A DNA stretch of 64,000 nt from Talaromyces rugulosus (Eukaryota > Ascomycota > Eurotiomycetes > Eurotiales > Trichocomaceae): NCBI RefSeq assembly GCF_013368755.1, contig NC_049564.1:4782001-4846000 (forward strand), written 5' to 3'. Made by a program: the position numbers and the translations under genes. Position 1 is the stretch's first letter. Each line of letters starts with the position of its first letter. The notes beneath the pieces were generated by a model. The model was not told the origin of the DNA. It worked only from the letters and a program-made list of their open reading frames with translations, and made no database searches. Of the stretch, positions 11,600 to 22,510 are shown in pieces.

Positions 11600-12838
11600 T
11601 CAAGCGCTCGGGACAGCTATAGCCTGGTCTTGGTCTCTTGCTAAAACAGCGCGAAGAGTGATTTCCGCGGAACGTGCCTGAGGTTCTATACTCTGGGGGC
11701 TATGTTTCTCACGTTGGGCAATTGTTTTCAACCAGTCTAGCCAGTCCTGCACTTCCCTGATAAATGATTTCCTATCGACCAACTGATTCTGAAAACACGC
11801 CTGGCGGTTTGCAGCAAAGGACGTCGACCGAAGTGTCGGCGAGCCTTGCGGCGTATCCGGGGGCACTGATGGCCAAGATGATCTGTTGCCCTGAGCTTCC
11901 AGGAGCGTTTCTGATAGCATCGGTGGAGAGGTAATGGTCGACTGCTTGGCAGCCGTGGATGAGCCAGAGGCTGGGGCTAGCAGAGCCTTACCAACCGGTT
12001 TTGATGTTTTGGAGGGTGCCTCCAATCTGACCACTGGAACTTCTGACGGGCTTGCTTCGCCCGCGACAATATCATGTCCATTTGATTGTTCGGAATTGAC
12101 CTGGTCTTCGCTCGGCCTTCCAGGTGTTTGCCGATAACCAGTGGCAAACGCGGTTGTTCTCAAATTTTCGAGCAAACCGATTGTTGAGTTGTAATTCTCG
12201 TTCTCACCGTCAATAATTACAACATTGTTGCCATCTGCGTTGGCTAGTCGTTCGCTGCTCACACTGGCTTCCTCAACGGTCACTAAGCCACCCAAGGGAG
12301 TGTTGATTTCGGCAAACGGGGCAATATGACTTCCGTATTCATTGGCAAGACTCAGTTTACTGCGGCCGCAAATTTCAGCAATCGAGTCCAGCGTACTGCG
12401 TATATCAGGCTCTATTGCGTTCAAGATCGCTTCGATGTTGAAATCATCAATAGAGGGCATCTCACATCGCCGCCGTGACTCTGAATCGGAAGGCATATTT
12501 GCAGATGATCGAGACGACCCATTGACACCTGGAGAATATGACCGCACCAGGACCGGCTGAGAAGCCAGTGTTGAAGAACGCCCAGTTATGGGTTTGTTGT
12601 CTCGGGGTCGCCGGGATAGAGGCTTTGGGTTGCCATGTAACTGGCGCAATGCCGCAGTACGCCTTGCCAACGTGGACTCGTCAAGTCTCGAATCTCCCTG
12701 ACGAGACTGCTGCTGTGGCAGATGAGAGACGGCGACACTCGGCGAAAGCGCTGGGCCTGAAGACCCTTGCGGCCAGGCCGATGTCGACAGTCGAGATCCA
12801 TCCTGGTGGGTCGGCGTATAGTCGGATCTGGAATCCAT
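11600..12838 (-). CDS. unknown Ser/Thr/Pro-rich fungal protein, 412 residues
   Basis: One uninterrupted frame. I chose the ATG at 12838 (MDSRSDYTPTHQDGSR); an ATG at 12877 in the same frame would add 13 residues and is less likely. I do not recognise the family. The protein is mostly low-complexity and polar, with no membrane segment or signal peptide. Two parts look ordered: PSIDDFNIEAILNAIEPDI followed by STLDSIAEICGRSKLSLANEYG (about residues 130-175), and a C-terminal helix, KSFIREVQDWLDWLKTIAQ. Conserved helices in a disordered protein suggest a binding or scaffold role, but that is inference. It is convergent with cfd1 and divergent from cog2, with 858 bp between the starts. Confidence 0.7.
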   Translation of the reverse strand: MDSRSDYTPTHQDGSRLSTSAWPQGSSGPALSPSVAVSHLPQQQSRQGDSRLDESTLARRTAALRQLHGNPKPLSRRPRDNKPITGRSSTLASQPVLVRSYSPGVNGSSRSSANMPSDSESRRRCEMPSIDDFNIEAILNAIEPDIRSTLDSIAEICGRSKLSLANEYGSHIAPFAEINTPLGGLVTVEEASVSSERLANADGNNVVIIDGENENYNSTIGLLENLRTTAFATGYRQTPGRPSEDQVNSEQSNGHDIVAGEASPSEVPVVRLEAPSKTSKPVGKALLAPASGSSTAAKQSTITSPPMLSETLLEAQGNRSSWPSVPPDTPQGSPTLRSTSFAANRQACFQNQLVDRKSFIREVQDWLDWLKTIAQREKHSPQSIEPQARSAEITLRAVLARDQDQAIAVPSA

Positions 12839-13696
12839 AATGACCACGTCCTGTTGGACACCGCACACGTGCAGCACACCAATTGACGGGAGACACAGTT
12901 GACTTACTAAGCGCTGTAGCTAAGCAAGGAACTGAAAATAAAATGACGCGGAAGGATAGTTTGTTCAGCGCAGTCGTACGAGCGAACGGCGGACCGGCCA
13001 CAGTTTCATACTATAACCAGTATCATTTAAGCGGGTGGTCAACAAAGCGAATGTATAGCCTCGAGATCAGCACGACGCAGGTCAGAGTGAGCGGCGCCTG
13101 ACCAGGGTTGGCTCACGATGCAGGCTGCTGCAGAACTGCGGTGCTACTTAAGATCGAAAAGGCGAAACATACATGACGGAGGGATGAGTTGTCCCGCATC
13201 GTTAAAGCGATGCACATGCCAAGACCGATCGCGCGATCGATATGCACATGACTTGGTTGAGCTAACCTCGTTGTATTTGTAGGACATGTTACCTTTGGAA
13301 ACGAGATTTTTAACAATTGATAAAGGAGACACCGACTGCCTAGGTCGTTTTACAAAGTGTATGCTTCAAAATGAATACCCCCGAAAGTAGATGGGCTAGT
13401 ATTTTTAAACGGTTTCTAGCTAATTGCAGCTCGGTAATACAGAATCCACTACGGATTGTGGACAGACTCGTGTAAGAAATACTCGCAAAAAGTTGTATTC
13501 GGGTATCAATACGAGCGACAGTAACTTCAGTTCATTGGTCGAAAATGTAGTATCAGACGTAGACTACACGCTAATTATTTGCACCTTACTGTCACCCACC
13601 AACATTGAACTTGACAGCTGCCCACCATCGATACCATACGTTCTCTCCGTTCACATTCCAGTTCCCTCGTCGCAAAGGCATGGAAATCTCACCACG
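12839..13696. promoter_or_regulatory. divergent promoter region, unknown gene/cog2
   Basis: 858 bp between two divergent starts. It contains a perfect 14-bp palindrome at 13226-13239 between two direct ATGCACATG copies (described among the findings). Open frames here, such as 13424-13966 plus, run across the cog2 start and its first intron in the wrong phase. Confidence 0.5.
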
Positions 13697-14664
13697 ATGA
13701 GCAGACAGTTTGTACGCATCTACCCTATCCATTTACCAACTCTTGCGACACTGCGCCATACTAACGCACGTCAACAAAACAACAGTTTCCCGATTCCGAG
13801 GAGTCGGGGTCCGACTTTGACGAAGCTACGACTGACCTGCCATTCCCCAAACCCCTCTCGCGCGATTCCTTTCTTGCTTCCGACTTTGATCCGGCGACAT
13901 ATCTCTCTTCTCTTACAAACCGACATCAAACCCTCGAAGATTTGCGACTCGAGCTGCGCGAGTTAAGCCAAGGGCTGAGCAAACAGCTGCTCGATCTCGT
14001 CAACGAGAACTACCAAGATTTCCTGTCGCTCGGCGATTCTCTCAAGGGAGGCGAAGAAAAAGTCGAAGAAGTCCGGGTGGGACTATTAGGTTTCCAGCGA
14101 GATGTGTCCGCAATACAAGCCAAGGTTGACGCCCGGGCGGCCGAAATGCAGAGTCTTTTGCAGGAGAAAAAGCAATACAGAGTCAAGACGAATGTTGGAA
14201 GGGCTCTCCTGGACATTGCAGAGCGCATTGAAGAGCTAGAACAACGATTGATGATTCCGGACCCGGAGAACCGCAGCACCGCCGCCGCACACGAAACCCC
14301 CGACGAAGACTCGGAACTGGAAGACTTCAGCAATGAAAGCTCAGATGATGACGATGGTGATTTGGAAAGCGAAGAACATGAATCCGCTATAATTTCGCTC
14401 AAGCGGTTGGAGCACAATGTCCAAAAATTTGTTTACATCATTGCGGAGTCCGAGCAAATAGGCCAAAAACATCCTTTCTTGGTCAGCCAGGAGCCTCGTC
14501 TACAAAAGATCAAGTCAACATTACTGCTGGACATCGACACCGCGCTTAAACAACCCAGAAAACCCGGGACCAAAGGTGAAGCCCGCGCAGCCAAAACCCA
14601 GGCCCTCCGCGACCTGCTGGAAGCCGAGACGGAAGTAAATGGGCTCAAACAGCTTTCAATCTAA
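13697..14664 (+). CDS. cog2: COG complex subunit 2, short fungal form
   Basis: Two exons: 13697-13711 (five codons) and 13786-14664, giving 297 residues. After a short acidic start the protein carries the family block DFDPATYLSSLTNRHQTLED, then RLELRELSQGLSKQLLDLVN and NYQDFLSLGDSLKGGEEKV. This is the N-terminal, Cog3-binding coiled coil of COG2. A long acidic low-complexity stretch (EDSELEDFSNESSDDDDGDL) separates it from a helical C-terminal third. Fungal Cog2 proteins are commonly much shorter than animal ones, so the length is not evidence of truncation. The COG complex tethers retrograde vesicles at the Golgi. The tiny first exon decides the start; without it the frame has no good ATG. 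Confidence 0.88.
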
Positions 14665-14834
14665 AGTGATTCATCACTTGGCTTGATGTTGTAAATTTCT
14701 TTTTGCATAGCGTGGAGTTTTGGGAACCATGAAAACAAAATTAACTGCTTCAATTGATACCATGAGACGCCACAAATAGAAAAATGCTTATATAAAGATA
14801 CACTCTATGGAAAATATTATACAGGATGGTTTTC

Positions 14835-15860
14835 TCAAAGTCCAGTAAGGAATTGCCCCTGAGTGGAGTTTTCAGATGTGAACTCTCCGTTGAGACTGAA
14901 GCCAGGGCCGTGTGTCGAGCTGAGCACCTATTATGTGTTAGTATTTCAGTAGACCAAATAGGCAAATATGTGACGTACGACTTCGTAAATTTCTTTGGTG
15001 ATGCGGTCACTCAATTGAGTGGCATCTTTCTTGATCTGCTCAATGGTGGCCCGCAAATTGTCTCGTAGCTGATCGGGTGAAAAGCCCAATTGGCCGATTG
15101 GCATCCGAATAACTGCATCTCTCTCACGGTATACAGTACCTCCACGAAGCATCTGCACGCGGATTCCAACGTCGTCAACCACGGTACCAGTCTTGACGTT
15201 CGGCATCAGTCCCCTCGGACCAAGGAATCGACCCATTCCGGCTTTGTTCATCGCGTCGAGACTATCCGTGTGACAGATGCATCGTTCAAAGTCAATATTG
15301 CCTGCCTTGACAGCATCAAAGACTTCTTGCTCTCCGACAAGCGATGCTCCCGCTGCGAGGGCGTCTTTGGCGTGTTTCGAGCCCGAAGGTGCAATCACAC
15401 ATATCCTCGACTCAGTCTGCACAGCATGAGGGAACCGCACCATGTTTCGGATAACAGGTCCATCCCTTTTCGACTTCAATCTGATATGGACCTCGTACTT
15501 GGATGATTCGCGGTCGCGTCCGACTTCGAATGCGCGGATGTATCTGCCATCTTGTGTGAGAAAAGCCAAGTCCGAACTGTCTACCCAGGCCGCGTGATCT
15601 TACCTCATCGCATCACAGAGGGCGTAGCGATCAATTAGAGACAAATCATGTTGGTAAAAGTCCCTTGGTTTGTCCTTTTTCTTGGTCTTGCCTTTGTCCT
15701 TTTTCCCTTTGGCTTGCGGATTGTTGGTAGCACAGCGAACCTGCTGCCGTTGCAGAGGATAGAGGAAAGGGGCAAGGCGAACATCCTTGCGCAGATATAA
15801 CCGAGATGACAGCAACATATTCCTTGCTGCCGCTGGCAGGGCTGAGGTCGGTGTAGCCAT
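14835..15860 (-). CDS. mrpl1: mitochondrial large-subunit ribosomal protein uL1m
   Basis: Three exons: 15860-15604, 15543-14979 and 14927-14835, giving 304 residues. The N-terminus is basic with little acid, as in a mitochondrial presequence, followed by a Lys-rich KGKKDKGKTKKKDKPRDF. The L1 domain includes GRFLGPRGLMPNVKTGTVVD, the L1 signature that binds 23S-type rRNA. The last exon (VLSSTHGPGFSLNGEF) completes the domain; running through its intron would give a premature stop. An upstream in-frame ATG at 15950 would add 30 residues (MLASFRENIRSKASRRLVVS start), also targeting-like, so the start is not certain. It is divergent from the glutamyl-tRNA synthetase gene. Confidence 0.92.
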
Positions 15861-16133
15861 GGCGATGGGGCGAAATATGTTGTGCTGCCTGCTCACCACC
15901 AAGCGACGACTTGCTTTGCTGCGAATGTTTTCGCGGAAGCTGGCAAGCACGGAAAAACAGTTTCTCCGTCGGTCTTTTCTCAGGGTGGGTCCGCCTCCCG
16001 GCTAGCGCCAAGCTGCGATTCGCTGTGGGGCATTCACTGAGTCACCCCGCCATCGATATCGATTCTTTTTTTTTTCTTCCTCTCTTATTCTTCTCTGTAC
16101 GTTTTTTGCAATTGAATCCTGGACCAAGCACAC
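15861..16133. promoter_or_regulatory. bidirectional promoter uL1m/GluRS
   Basis: 273 bp separate the two divergent start codons. Just before the GluRS ATG lies a long pyrimidine tract (about 16062-16110, with a run of T near 16066). CT-rich tracts of this type mark transcription starts of strongly expressed genes in Aspergillus. Role inferred from position. Confidence 0.55.
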
Positions 16134-18437
16134 ATGGCAACGTTCAAGCTAGTCTGCGCCGGAGGGGCCAACCCGGCCGATGTCCTGCCCGCTACTCTGA
16201 TTGCTACTTCCGTCAACCAAGCCCGCCCAAGTCCGGTGGTGGAAATCACTTATGAGAATGGCCCTAAACTGCCTGGTGGTGATGTGATTGAGTTCACCGG
16301 ACAAAGTAGACAGACAGCTTCGGGCCTTGATGCTGTTATCAAGGAGCTTCGCACCACTTTTCCCTTCCTCAAAGGCAAGAATACCGCTCAGGTATGTTTT
16401 CTCTGTCTCTTTTTTTCTACTAGTGGGAATCAGTTCTAATGTCTGTGCAGGAAGAAGAATGGCTGTCCCGAGTACATGAATACACCCCCCTCGATTTCAA
16501 GGCGGTCGAAGGTCCTTTGCAGCGCCTGGACTCTTACCTGGTTCTCCGTTCGTTCTTGGTCGGCTACTCCCTGTCTGCGCCCGATATCGCCATTTGGGGT
16601 GCGCTCCGCGGAAACCGTGTCGTTGTATCTGCCATCCGGAAGGGAACACTCGTCAACCTTACTCGTTGGTTCCGCTTTTTGGAAGAGCTCTGCACGTGGA
16701 CTACTGGTGCGGTTGATGATATCAATGCGGCAGCAAGGGCAAAGAAAGCGGCCAAGTCCAAGGCCGGTGCTAGCTACGATATTGCTCTGCTGAATACCGA
16801 CCAGGGTGTCGTAACCCGCTTCCCGCCAGAGCCGTCCGGGTATCTACACATTGGACACGCCAAGGCAGCGCTATTGAACGACTACTTTGCACATGAGAAG
16901 TACAATGGCACTCTTCTTTTGCGACTCGATGACACGAATCCCAGCAAGGAGAATATGGAAGAATTCCACGATGCTATTTTGGAAGATTTGGCTTTAATGG
17001 GTATTAAGCCTGACAGACTTTCTCATTCGTCGGATTATTTTCAGATGATCCACGATTACTGCATTCAGATGATCAAAGACGGGAATGCGTATGCCGATGA
17101 CACCGACAAGGACACTATGGCGCACGAGCGTATGGAAGGAATCCCTAGTAAGCGCCGCAATGATTCCGTTGAGGAGAATCTGGCACATTTCGAAGAAATG
17201 AAGAGTGGCTCTGAGGAGGGCCAAAAATGGTGTATCCGTGCCAAGATCTCACCAGACAATAAAAACAAGGCCATGAGAGACCCTGTCATCTACAGATGCC
17301 AACAAGCCCCGCACCCTAGAACTGGTACTACATGGAAGGTCTACCCAACTTACGACTTCACCTGCCCTATCTTGGATTCGGTGGAGGGAGTATCTCATGC
17401 CCTCAGAACCATTGAGTACCGTGACAGAAACCCACAGTACGAGTGGATGCTGGATGCCTTGAAACTTCGCAAGGTCCAGATCTGGGATTTTGCCCGCATG
17501 AACTTCGTCCGTACCCTGTTGTCAAAGAGAAAGCTTACCAAATTGGTCGACAGCGGCTCTGTCTGGGGATGGGACGAGTATGTTTATTGAATCCATCCAC
17601 AACAAATTCCTTTTGCTGACATCGTTCCAGCCCCCGTTTCCCCACGATCAGGGGTATCCGACGACGCGGTATGACTATTCCTGCCCTCAGGGAGTTTATC
17701 CTGAAGCAGGGCCCTAGTCGCAATATTATCAACCTCGACTGGAGTATTTTCTGGGTTCGTTTTGTTTACGCCAAATCATAAGTTTCAGTTTCTAACGGAT
17801 CCTCTAGGCTACGAATAAAAAGCACATCGATCCTGTAGCACCGCGTTTCACAGCAATCTCTAAAGAGGGTGTGGTCAAGGCAACGGTCAAAGGTGCTCCT
17901 GCTACTTTCGTCGAAGACAAACCTAAACATAACAAAAACCCGGAAGTTGGTACGAAGAAGGTTGCCTTCAGTGACTCCATCATTTTGGAGCAGGAAGACG
18001 CCAAGAGCTTCAAGCAAGATGAGGAAATCACCCTTATGGGCTGGGGTAACGCCATTGTTCGCAAGATTGAAACATCGGGTGACGTCGTGACACATCTCGA
18101 TCTAGAGCTTCACTTGGAGGGAGACTTCAAAAAGACGGACAAGAAGGTTACATGGTTGTCTAGCGAGGGCCAGCAGCTGATCCCGGTCGAGCTTGTTGGC
18201 TTCGACCATCTCCTTACAAAGGATTCCCTGCAGGAAGAGGACAACTTTGAGGATTTCCTCAACCCGAAGACCGAATGGCGCGAAGACGCCTTTGCGGATG
18301 AAAACATCACAGAATTGAAACAAGGTGACATCATCCAGTTTGAGCGAAAGACCTTCTACCGACTCGACCGCCCATTTGCCGCAGACGGCAAGCCAGCTGT
18401 CTTCTTTGAAATCCCGACCGGAAAGGGTGGGAAGTAA
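16134..18437 (+). CDS. gus1: cytosolic glutamyl-tRNA synthetase
   Basis: Four exons: 16134-16391, 16451-17577, 17631-17754 and 17808-18437, giving 712 residues. Residues 1-190 are a GST-like domain, which in yeast docks on Arc1. The class I catalytic core begins [20 protein letters not shown], containing the HIGH motif. It continues with [12 protein letters not shown] and [20 protein letters not shown], and [11 protein letters not shown] is the KMSKS-equivalent loop. The C-terminal beta-barrel anticodon-binding domain (GlnRS-like, as in eukaryotic GluRS) fills the last 200 residues. The enzyme charges tRNA-Glu with glutamate using ATP. It lacks a targeting sequence, so it is the cytosolic form rather than the bacterial-type mitochondrial one. 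Confidence 0.96.
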
Positions 18438-18853
18438 TTGTACACATCGACACTTATGAGTGGTATGGGTCTGGTATCAAGCTCTTATTAAAGACGAAGC
18501 CTGAGCCATCAAATTTGGAACAATACAAGTGTTTGCATCCAGCCAAGTTCACATGAAAGTTGACTTGCAAGGAAAATTACATGGAGCAATAATTGCCTAA
18601 ATAATTGTATACGTGCGTACGAGAGTGTATCACATCCACGTAATAGCCACCTTGGAGACACAATCCCTGCAATTAGATAACATGGCCATGCACGTAGGCG
18701 CTGCCCCACCTGGGGTGCACGACGTAAACAAGGCTGCCCTAGTTCATCTTCTCTCCTCATCGGATTTGGTACCCAAACCAAAATCTAAGGCTTCAAAAGA
18801 ACCATCGCTGTTGATATTATCTGAGCAAGAAAGCTATCGACCGAACTGCAAGC
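18438..18853. other. intergenic GluRS-tetraspanin
   Basis: 416 bp spacer between two plus-strand genes. A frame at 18613-18972 crosses the tetraspanin start in the wrong phase. Nothing else seen. Confidence 0.5.
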
Positions 18854-19980
18854 ATGTCAGTGATTCCGGCTGCCGTCATCATCACATTGCTCGTTTTGGT
18901 AAGTCTTTCCTCCCTCAGCGGTATCAGCATCTACTCTTTCTTGTTCCTTCTGCTAATACAAAGTGGCTATAATTAGTTCATCGGCATTTCCATTATTCTA
19001 GGGGGGTACATCAATGATTCCCATATAAAATACGACTGACGCTAAATCGCTACAACAGTATAGCATGGTCCCAGACCACCTCCCTCTTTCTTCCATTCCC
19101 AACCTCGGTCAATGCCATCGCCACTCTTTTCCCGGTTTTCTCTGTTTTGATCGTTATTGCCGTCAATTCTTTTGCTTCGCGCTTTGAAAGGGCGAATACG
19201 CGCTGGGAACAACCAATAACGTCGGGTAATGGTGATGCCAATGGGACCACGACTATAGTTGCTTCATCCACCTTTCGCCCAATCCTCGCCTTCGTCATCG
19301 ATAATCTCATGACGATTCTTCCCACGGTGCTTGCTACAATATCAGCCACATATATACTGCCAAACGATAATAACTGTCATCTTGAACAGACCTGGCAAAC
19401 TTACTATCACAACAAAGATGTGAATGCCATTCGCTCGATACAAGACAGACTCCAGTGTTGTGGTTTGCGAAGCACTCATGACAGAGCATGGCCTTTCAAG
19501 GATGCGACTCATGATGATAAGGCATGTGAACGCTCAATGGGGTATAAACAAAGCTGTCTAGATCCGTGGAGTGATAACGAGAGAAAAGTTGCCGTGTTAG
19601 TCTTTGCAGCAGCTATTCTAGGATGGGGAATCAAGGTATTTAAATCATATCTTAGAACCTCGCTAGTAAATTAACTAACGAAAGCCCAGCTGGGATTCAT
19701 GTATCTTAGCCCTAGAGGCTCGTGGACTTTCAACAATTCCGCTTTCGGCCGTCCTGCCTGGACTAATGGTGCTAGCAATGGCACTGGAGACTCATCTACG
19801 GCTCCAAGGCTGCTTGCTCGCACTTACAATGATGATTCAAGCGATATTCAGAGGGTTAGGGATGAAGAACCTCCATTCACCGATACCGCGCTGGGCGAAA
19901 ATCCCTCGCTGGATGCCGATGCTCGCGATGTAACTTCGCCTGATGGTCGAGACCTTTCTGGGACAAGTCATTGGGGGTAA
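18854..19980 (+). CDS. fungal tetraspanin, Tsp3-like
   Basis: Four exons: 18854-18898, 18977-19005, 19059-19635 and 19690-19980, giving 313 residues. TM1 is MSVIPAAVIITLLVLFIGIS onward. TM2 (NAIATLFPVFSVLIVIAVNS) and TM3 (ILAFVIDNLMTILPTVLATI) follow. The large extracellular loop holds the hallmark CCG (RLQCCGLRS) plus further cysteines (ACERSMGYKQSCLD), and TM4 is KVAVLVFAAAILGWGIK. After TM4 there is an unusually long polar tail of about 90 residues ending SGTSHWG. Tetraspanins organise membrane protein assemblies; fungal members include Pls1, needed for appressorium function, and the less studied Tsp2 and Tsp3. The length and long tail fit Tsp3 better than Pls1, but that assignment is inference. 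The 29-nt second exon is easy to miss. Confidence 0.82.
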
Positions 19981-20133
19981 AATGTGTGGGGAAAAAGTGT
20001 CAACAAAAAGGCTAGTAGGAATGTATTTGTGCTTTTTATGAAGGAAGCTTTAGGGTTTGGGATGGCAATTTTCATGATGACTATGGATTATCATCAGTTC
20101 AAGAATTGTCCAAAAACAAAGTATTCAGTCGCG

Positions 20134-21555
20134 TCAAGAAAACTTCTCCTTTGGATCCCACGTGATATCCAAGAGCCCATCAGCGTAGAGCCCACTCACG
20201 ATAAGTCGGCCTCGTTTGGAGTCCATATCACCAGTCGTACTGCTTGGGTAGTTCGTTCCGTCATCTATATCCATGAGTCAGGGTTTCTTCTAAAATATGG
20301 ATATCGACTACATACCAGCATATAGCGTCCGGGCATAGTATTTACTTTGTAGGTTGAACAGACTTCCCGGAAAGGGGCTAAGATCTGGCCCATATCCACG
20401 TCGAATCTCTGCAACAACAGACGGTGCTACACATCCGTGTGGCCCTCTTGCCATACAAAAGAGTCTGCCAGAATCTGGAGATCCTGCTGCAATGACTCCG
20501 CGAAGAAACTTCCCGTGTCTATCGAAAACAGTTGGGTCGTCAACTTCTAGGGACTCATCGAAACTGAGGCTATGGGGATGAAAGGTTAGGTAGACTTTTT
20601 TATAATCCCCAGAAAGAGTATTAGTTTCGGTCTCGCGTTCGTAAATCCTGACAAAGTCGGTGCTACTTGAAGCAACTAATACTTCTTTCCCAGTGGGCGT
20701 CACAATAATACCATTGGCATATGGAATCCCCCCAGCAGCGATTGTAAATATTGGTTCGGTTTTTGATGTGAAGTCCACAAAGCTGACCCATCCTAGTGGA
20801 AGACCAAGAACTGACTCGGTTAAAGAAAGTACTGGGTGCTTTCGTCTGATAAGATAGTGGTCATTTGTGACATAGAATGAAGTATAGGAAACCGGCGCAA
20901 CGGAATTTGGGGATCGTATCGTGTGACCACCATCCGATATAGTTGTCACGTAAGTAGCCCGGGCATTTTCGTAGTCGATGTCCATAACCTCCACTGTACC
21001 TCCATCGATACCATGGTTGACCACAAACAATCTTGTCAGTGTGCTTCCATCAGCGCGGAAAAAGTTGAGGCCGAGGGGACGGAGAGTAAAACCAGAAGGG
21101 AAATCATCAAGCTCTAGGTCCTGGAGGGTACCAGACCCTGCATAGTGGTATAGAAGTAAACGGCCTTCTGGGTGCGGATTTCGTGTTTGGCCCTAAGTTC
21201 TCCGGTAGCTAGGTTAGCAGAGATTGGTATCGCATCACAGCCTCGTACCCATAAAGTATTCCAGAATACTCTTCCAGGATCGGAAGTCATGATAGCAAAG
21301 CCAAATTTACGATCCAACGCAACTCCCTCGAAAAATCCAACGCGGTCCTTGAAAAGCGTCCAGGCTAGGCCACTACGAAAGGCGAGCCATTGTTCGGGTA
21401 GTCGTGGCAGCTCTACCCAAGGCGACAGCAACTTATGCAAGTAGGCCAAGACGGCAGAAATAGTTGCAATGATAGCGGACGCCTAAGACAATCTTAGCGA
21501 TGGTAGAAATTCCTGGTTGTTCCCATCATACCTGGACGAATGATAGGCCGCCCAT
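20134..21555 (-). CDS. paraoxonase/SMP-30-like beta-propeller protein
   Basis: Four exons: 21555-21532 (eight codons), 21482-21249, 21192-20316 and 20264-20134, giving 421 residues. A hydrophobic segment, ASAIIATISAVLAYLHKLL, follows the start and is either a signal anchor or a signal peptide. The rest resembles the serum paraoxonase/arylesterase six-bladed propeller: FFEGVALDRKFGFAIMTSDP, PLGLNFFRADGSTLTRLFVV followed by NHGIDGG, SPNSVAPVSYTSFYVTNDHY and ANGIIVTPTGKEVLVASSS. The paired Asn-His and Asn-Asp positions match residues that bind calcium in this fold. The family hydrolyses lactones and aryl esters; the real substrate is unknown. The reading frame appears broken near 21114 until the 56-bp intron 21248-21193 is removed. 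The gene is convergent with the tetraspanin gene and divergent from the proton ATPase gene. Confidence 0.78.
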
Positions 21556-22510
21556 CCTGAGTGAGATGCCGTATGAATAAAACTAAAGCTTGAACTTGCG
21601 TAACATACCACAGTAAGAATTGTTGGGTCAACGAGAGGATGTGCATCGTGAATCCGAGGAAACAAGGAGACATTAATGTTCCGCGGCTCTGGTCATAGAC
21701 GCGAGGTCGCTCCTTCCTTCCACTCGCAGGTCACATGCAACTCTAGCCTCTCCATCATTTCTTCTCGAGCAGGGTTTCCGTTTATTTTCAGACCCTACTT
21801 TCTAACATCATCTGAGTACCCTATTATTTACATATTTGAGCTTCAATTATTTCCAACGCTGCGGATTTCCTCTTAGCCTAGAGCCGGATTCGTCGGGAAG
21901 TCAAAGAAAAGGCTACTTTATACACGCATTAGGGAAAGGACCATCTAGAACAACATTTGGCATCAAAGTATCCATGTACCGTGGTTACATTTGAAATGCA
22001 TCGCTTTTCCGAACCAATTACATCATTGCAATGTTGTTTATAGATTGATTTTCCCAATCAGCCATTTTAAGGTTTGTGGTTTTTCTGTTTCCCTAAACCC
22101 TATTTGTGTATATGCTCTAACATATTTGTTTTATAGGAGAGTTTCGGGTCGAAATATACCGCAGTCTTGGAATGCATACAGTTAAACATTGTACGTCAAT
22201 TCGGAATCATCAACGGCCAATTATTGGAATTTTTATGCTTCGCATTGCTTTTCTAATGCAATTAGGATGGTTATGGTACGTCACCGTGAGCTTGCAAGGC
22301 CTTACACGTTGTTTTGAAGGTAGAACCAGGAAGTTTCCCAGTTTTCGAAAATTTCTGGCAATTCGTTTCACAGGTGAAAAGTTTTCGAGCAAAAGACATT
22401 ACCAACACATAGTTTGATCAGACTTCATATTTGCCTATCTATACAGGTGTCAAAGTCGGAAGCAGCAGTTAATAGAGGCCTCGTTGAGCAGGCTTTGACA
22501 ACAGGACCAA
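21556..22510. promoter_or_regulatory. divergent region, paraoxonase-like/proton ATPase
   Basis: 955 bp, AT-rich, between two divergent genes. It contains no convincing coding frame. It must include both promoters and the ATPase 5' leader. No specific box can be named with confidence. Confidence 0.45.

Noticed and set aside
13424..13966. 180-codon plus-strand frame before cog2
   Set aside because: It crosses the true cog2 start and first intron in a different phase and contains no domain.
19984..20325. 113-codon plus-strand frame after the tetraspanin gene
   Set aside because: Overlaps the last exons of the paraoxonase-like gene on the minus strand and has no domain.
21100..21200. Apparent frameshift in the paraoxonase-like gene (pseudogene?)
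   Set aside because: A 56-bp intron (21193-21248) with GT-AG ends restores the frame and the family sequence, so the gene is intact.
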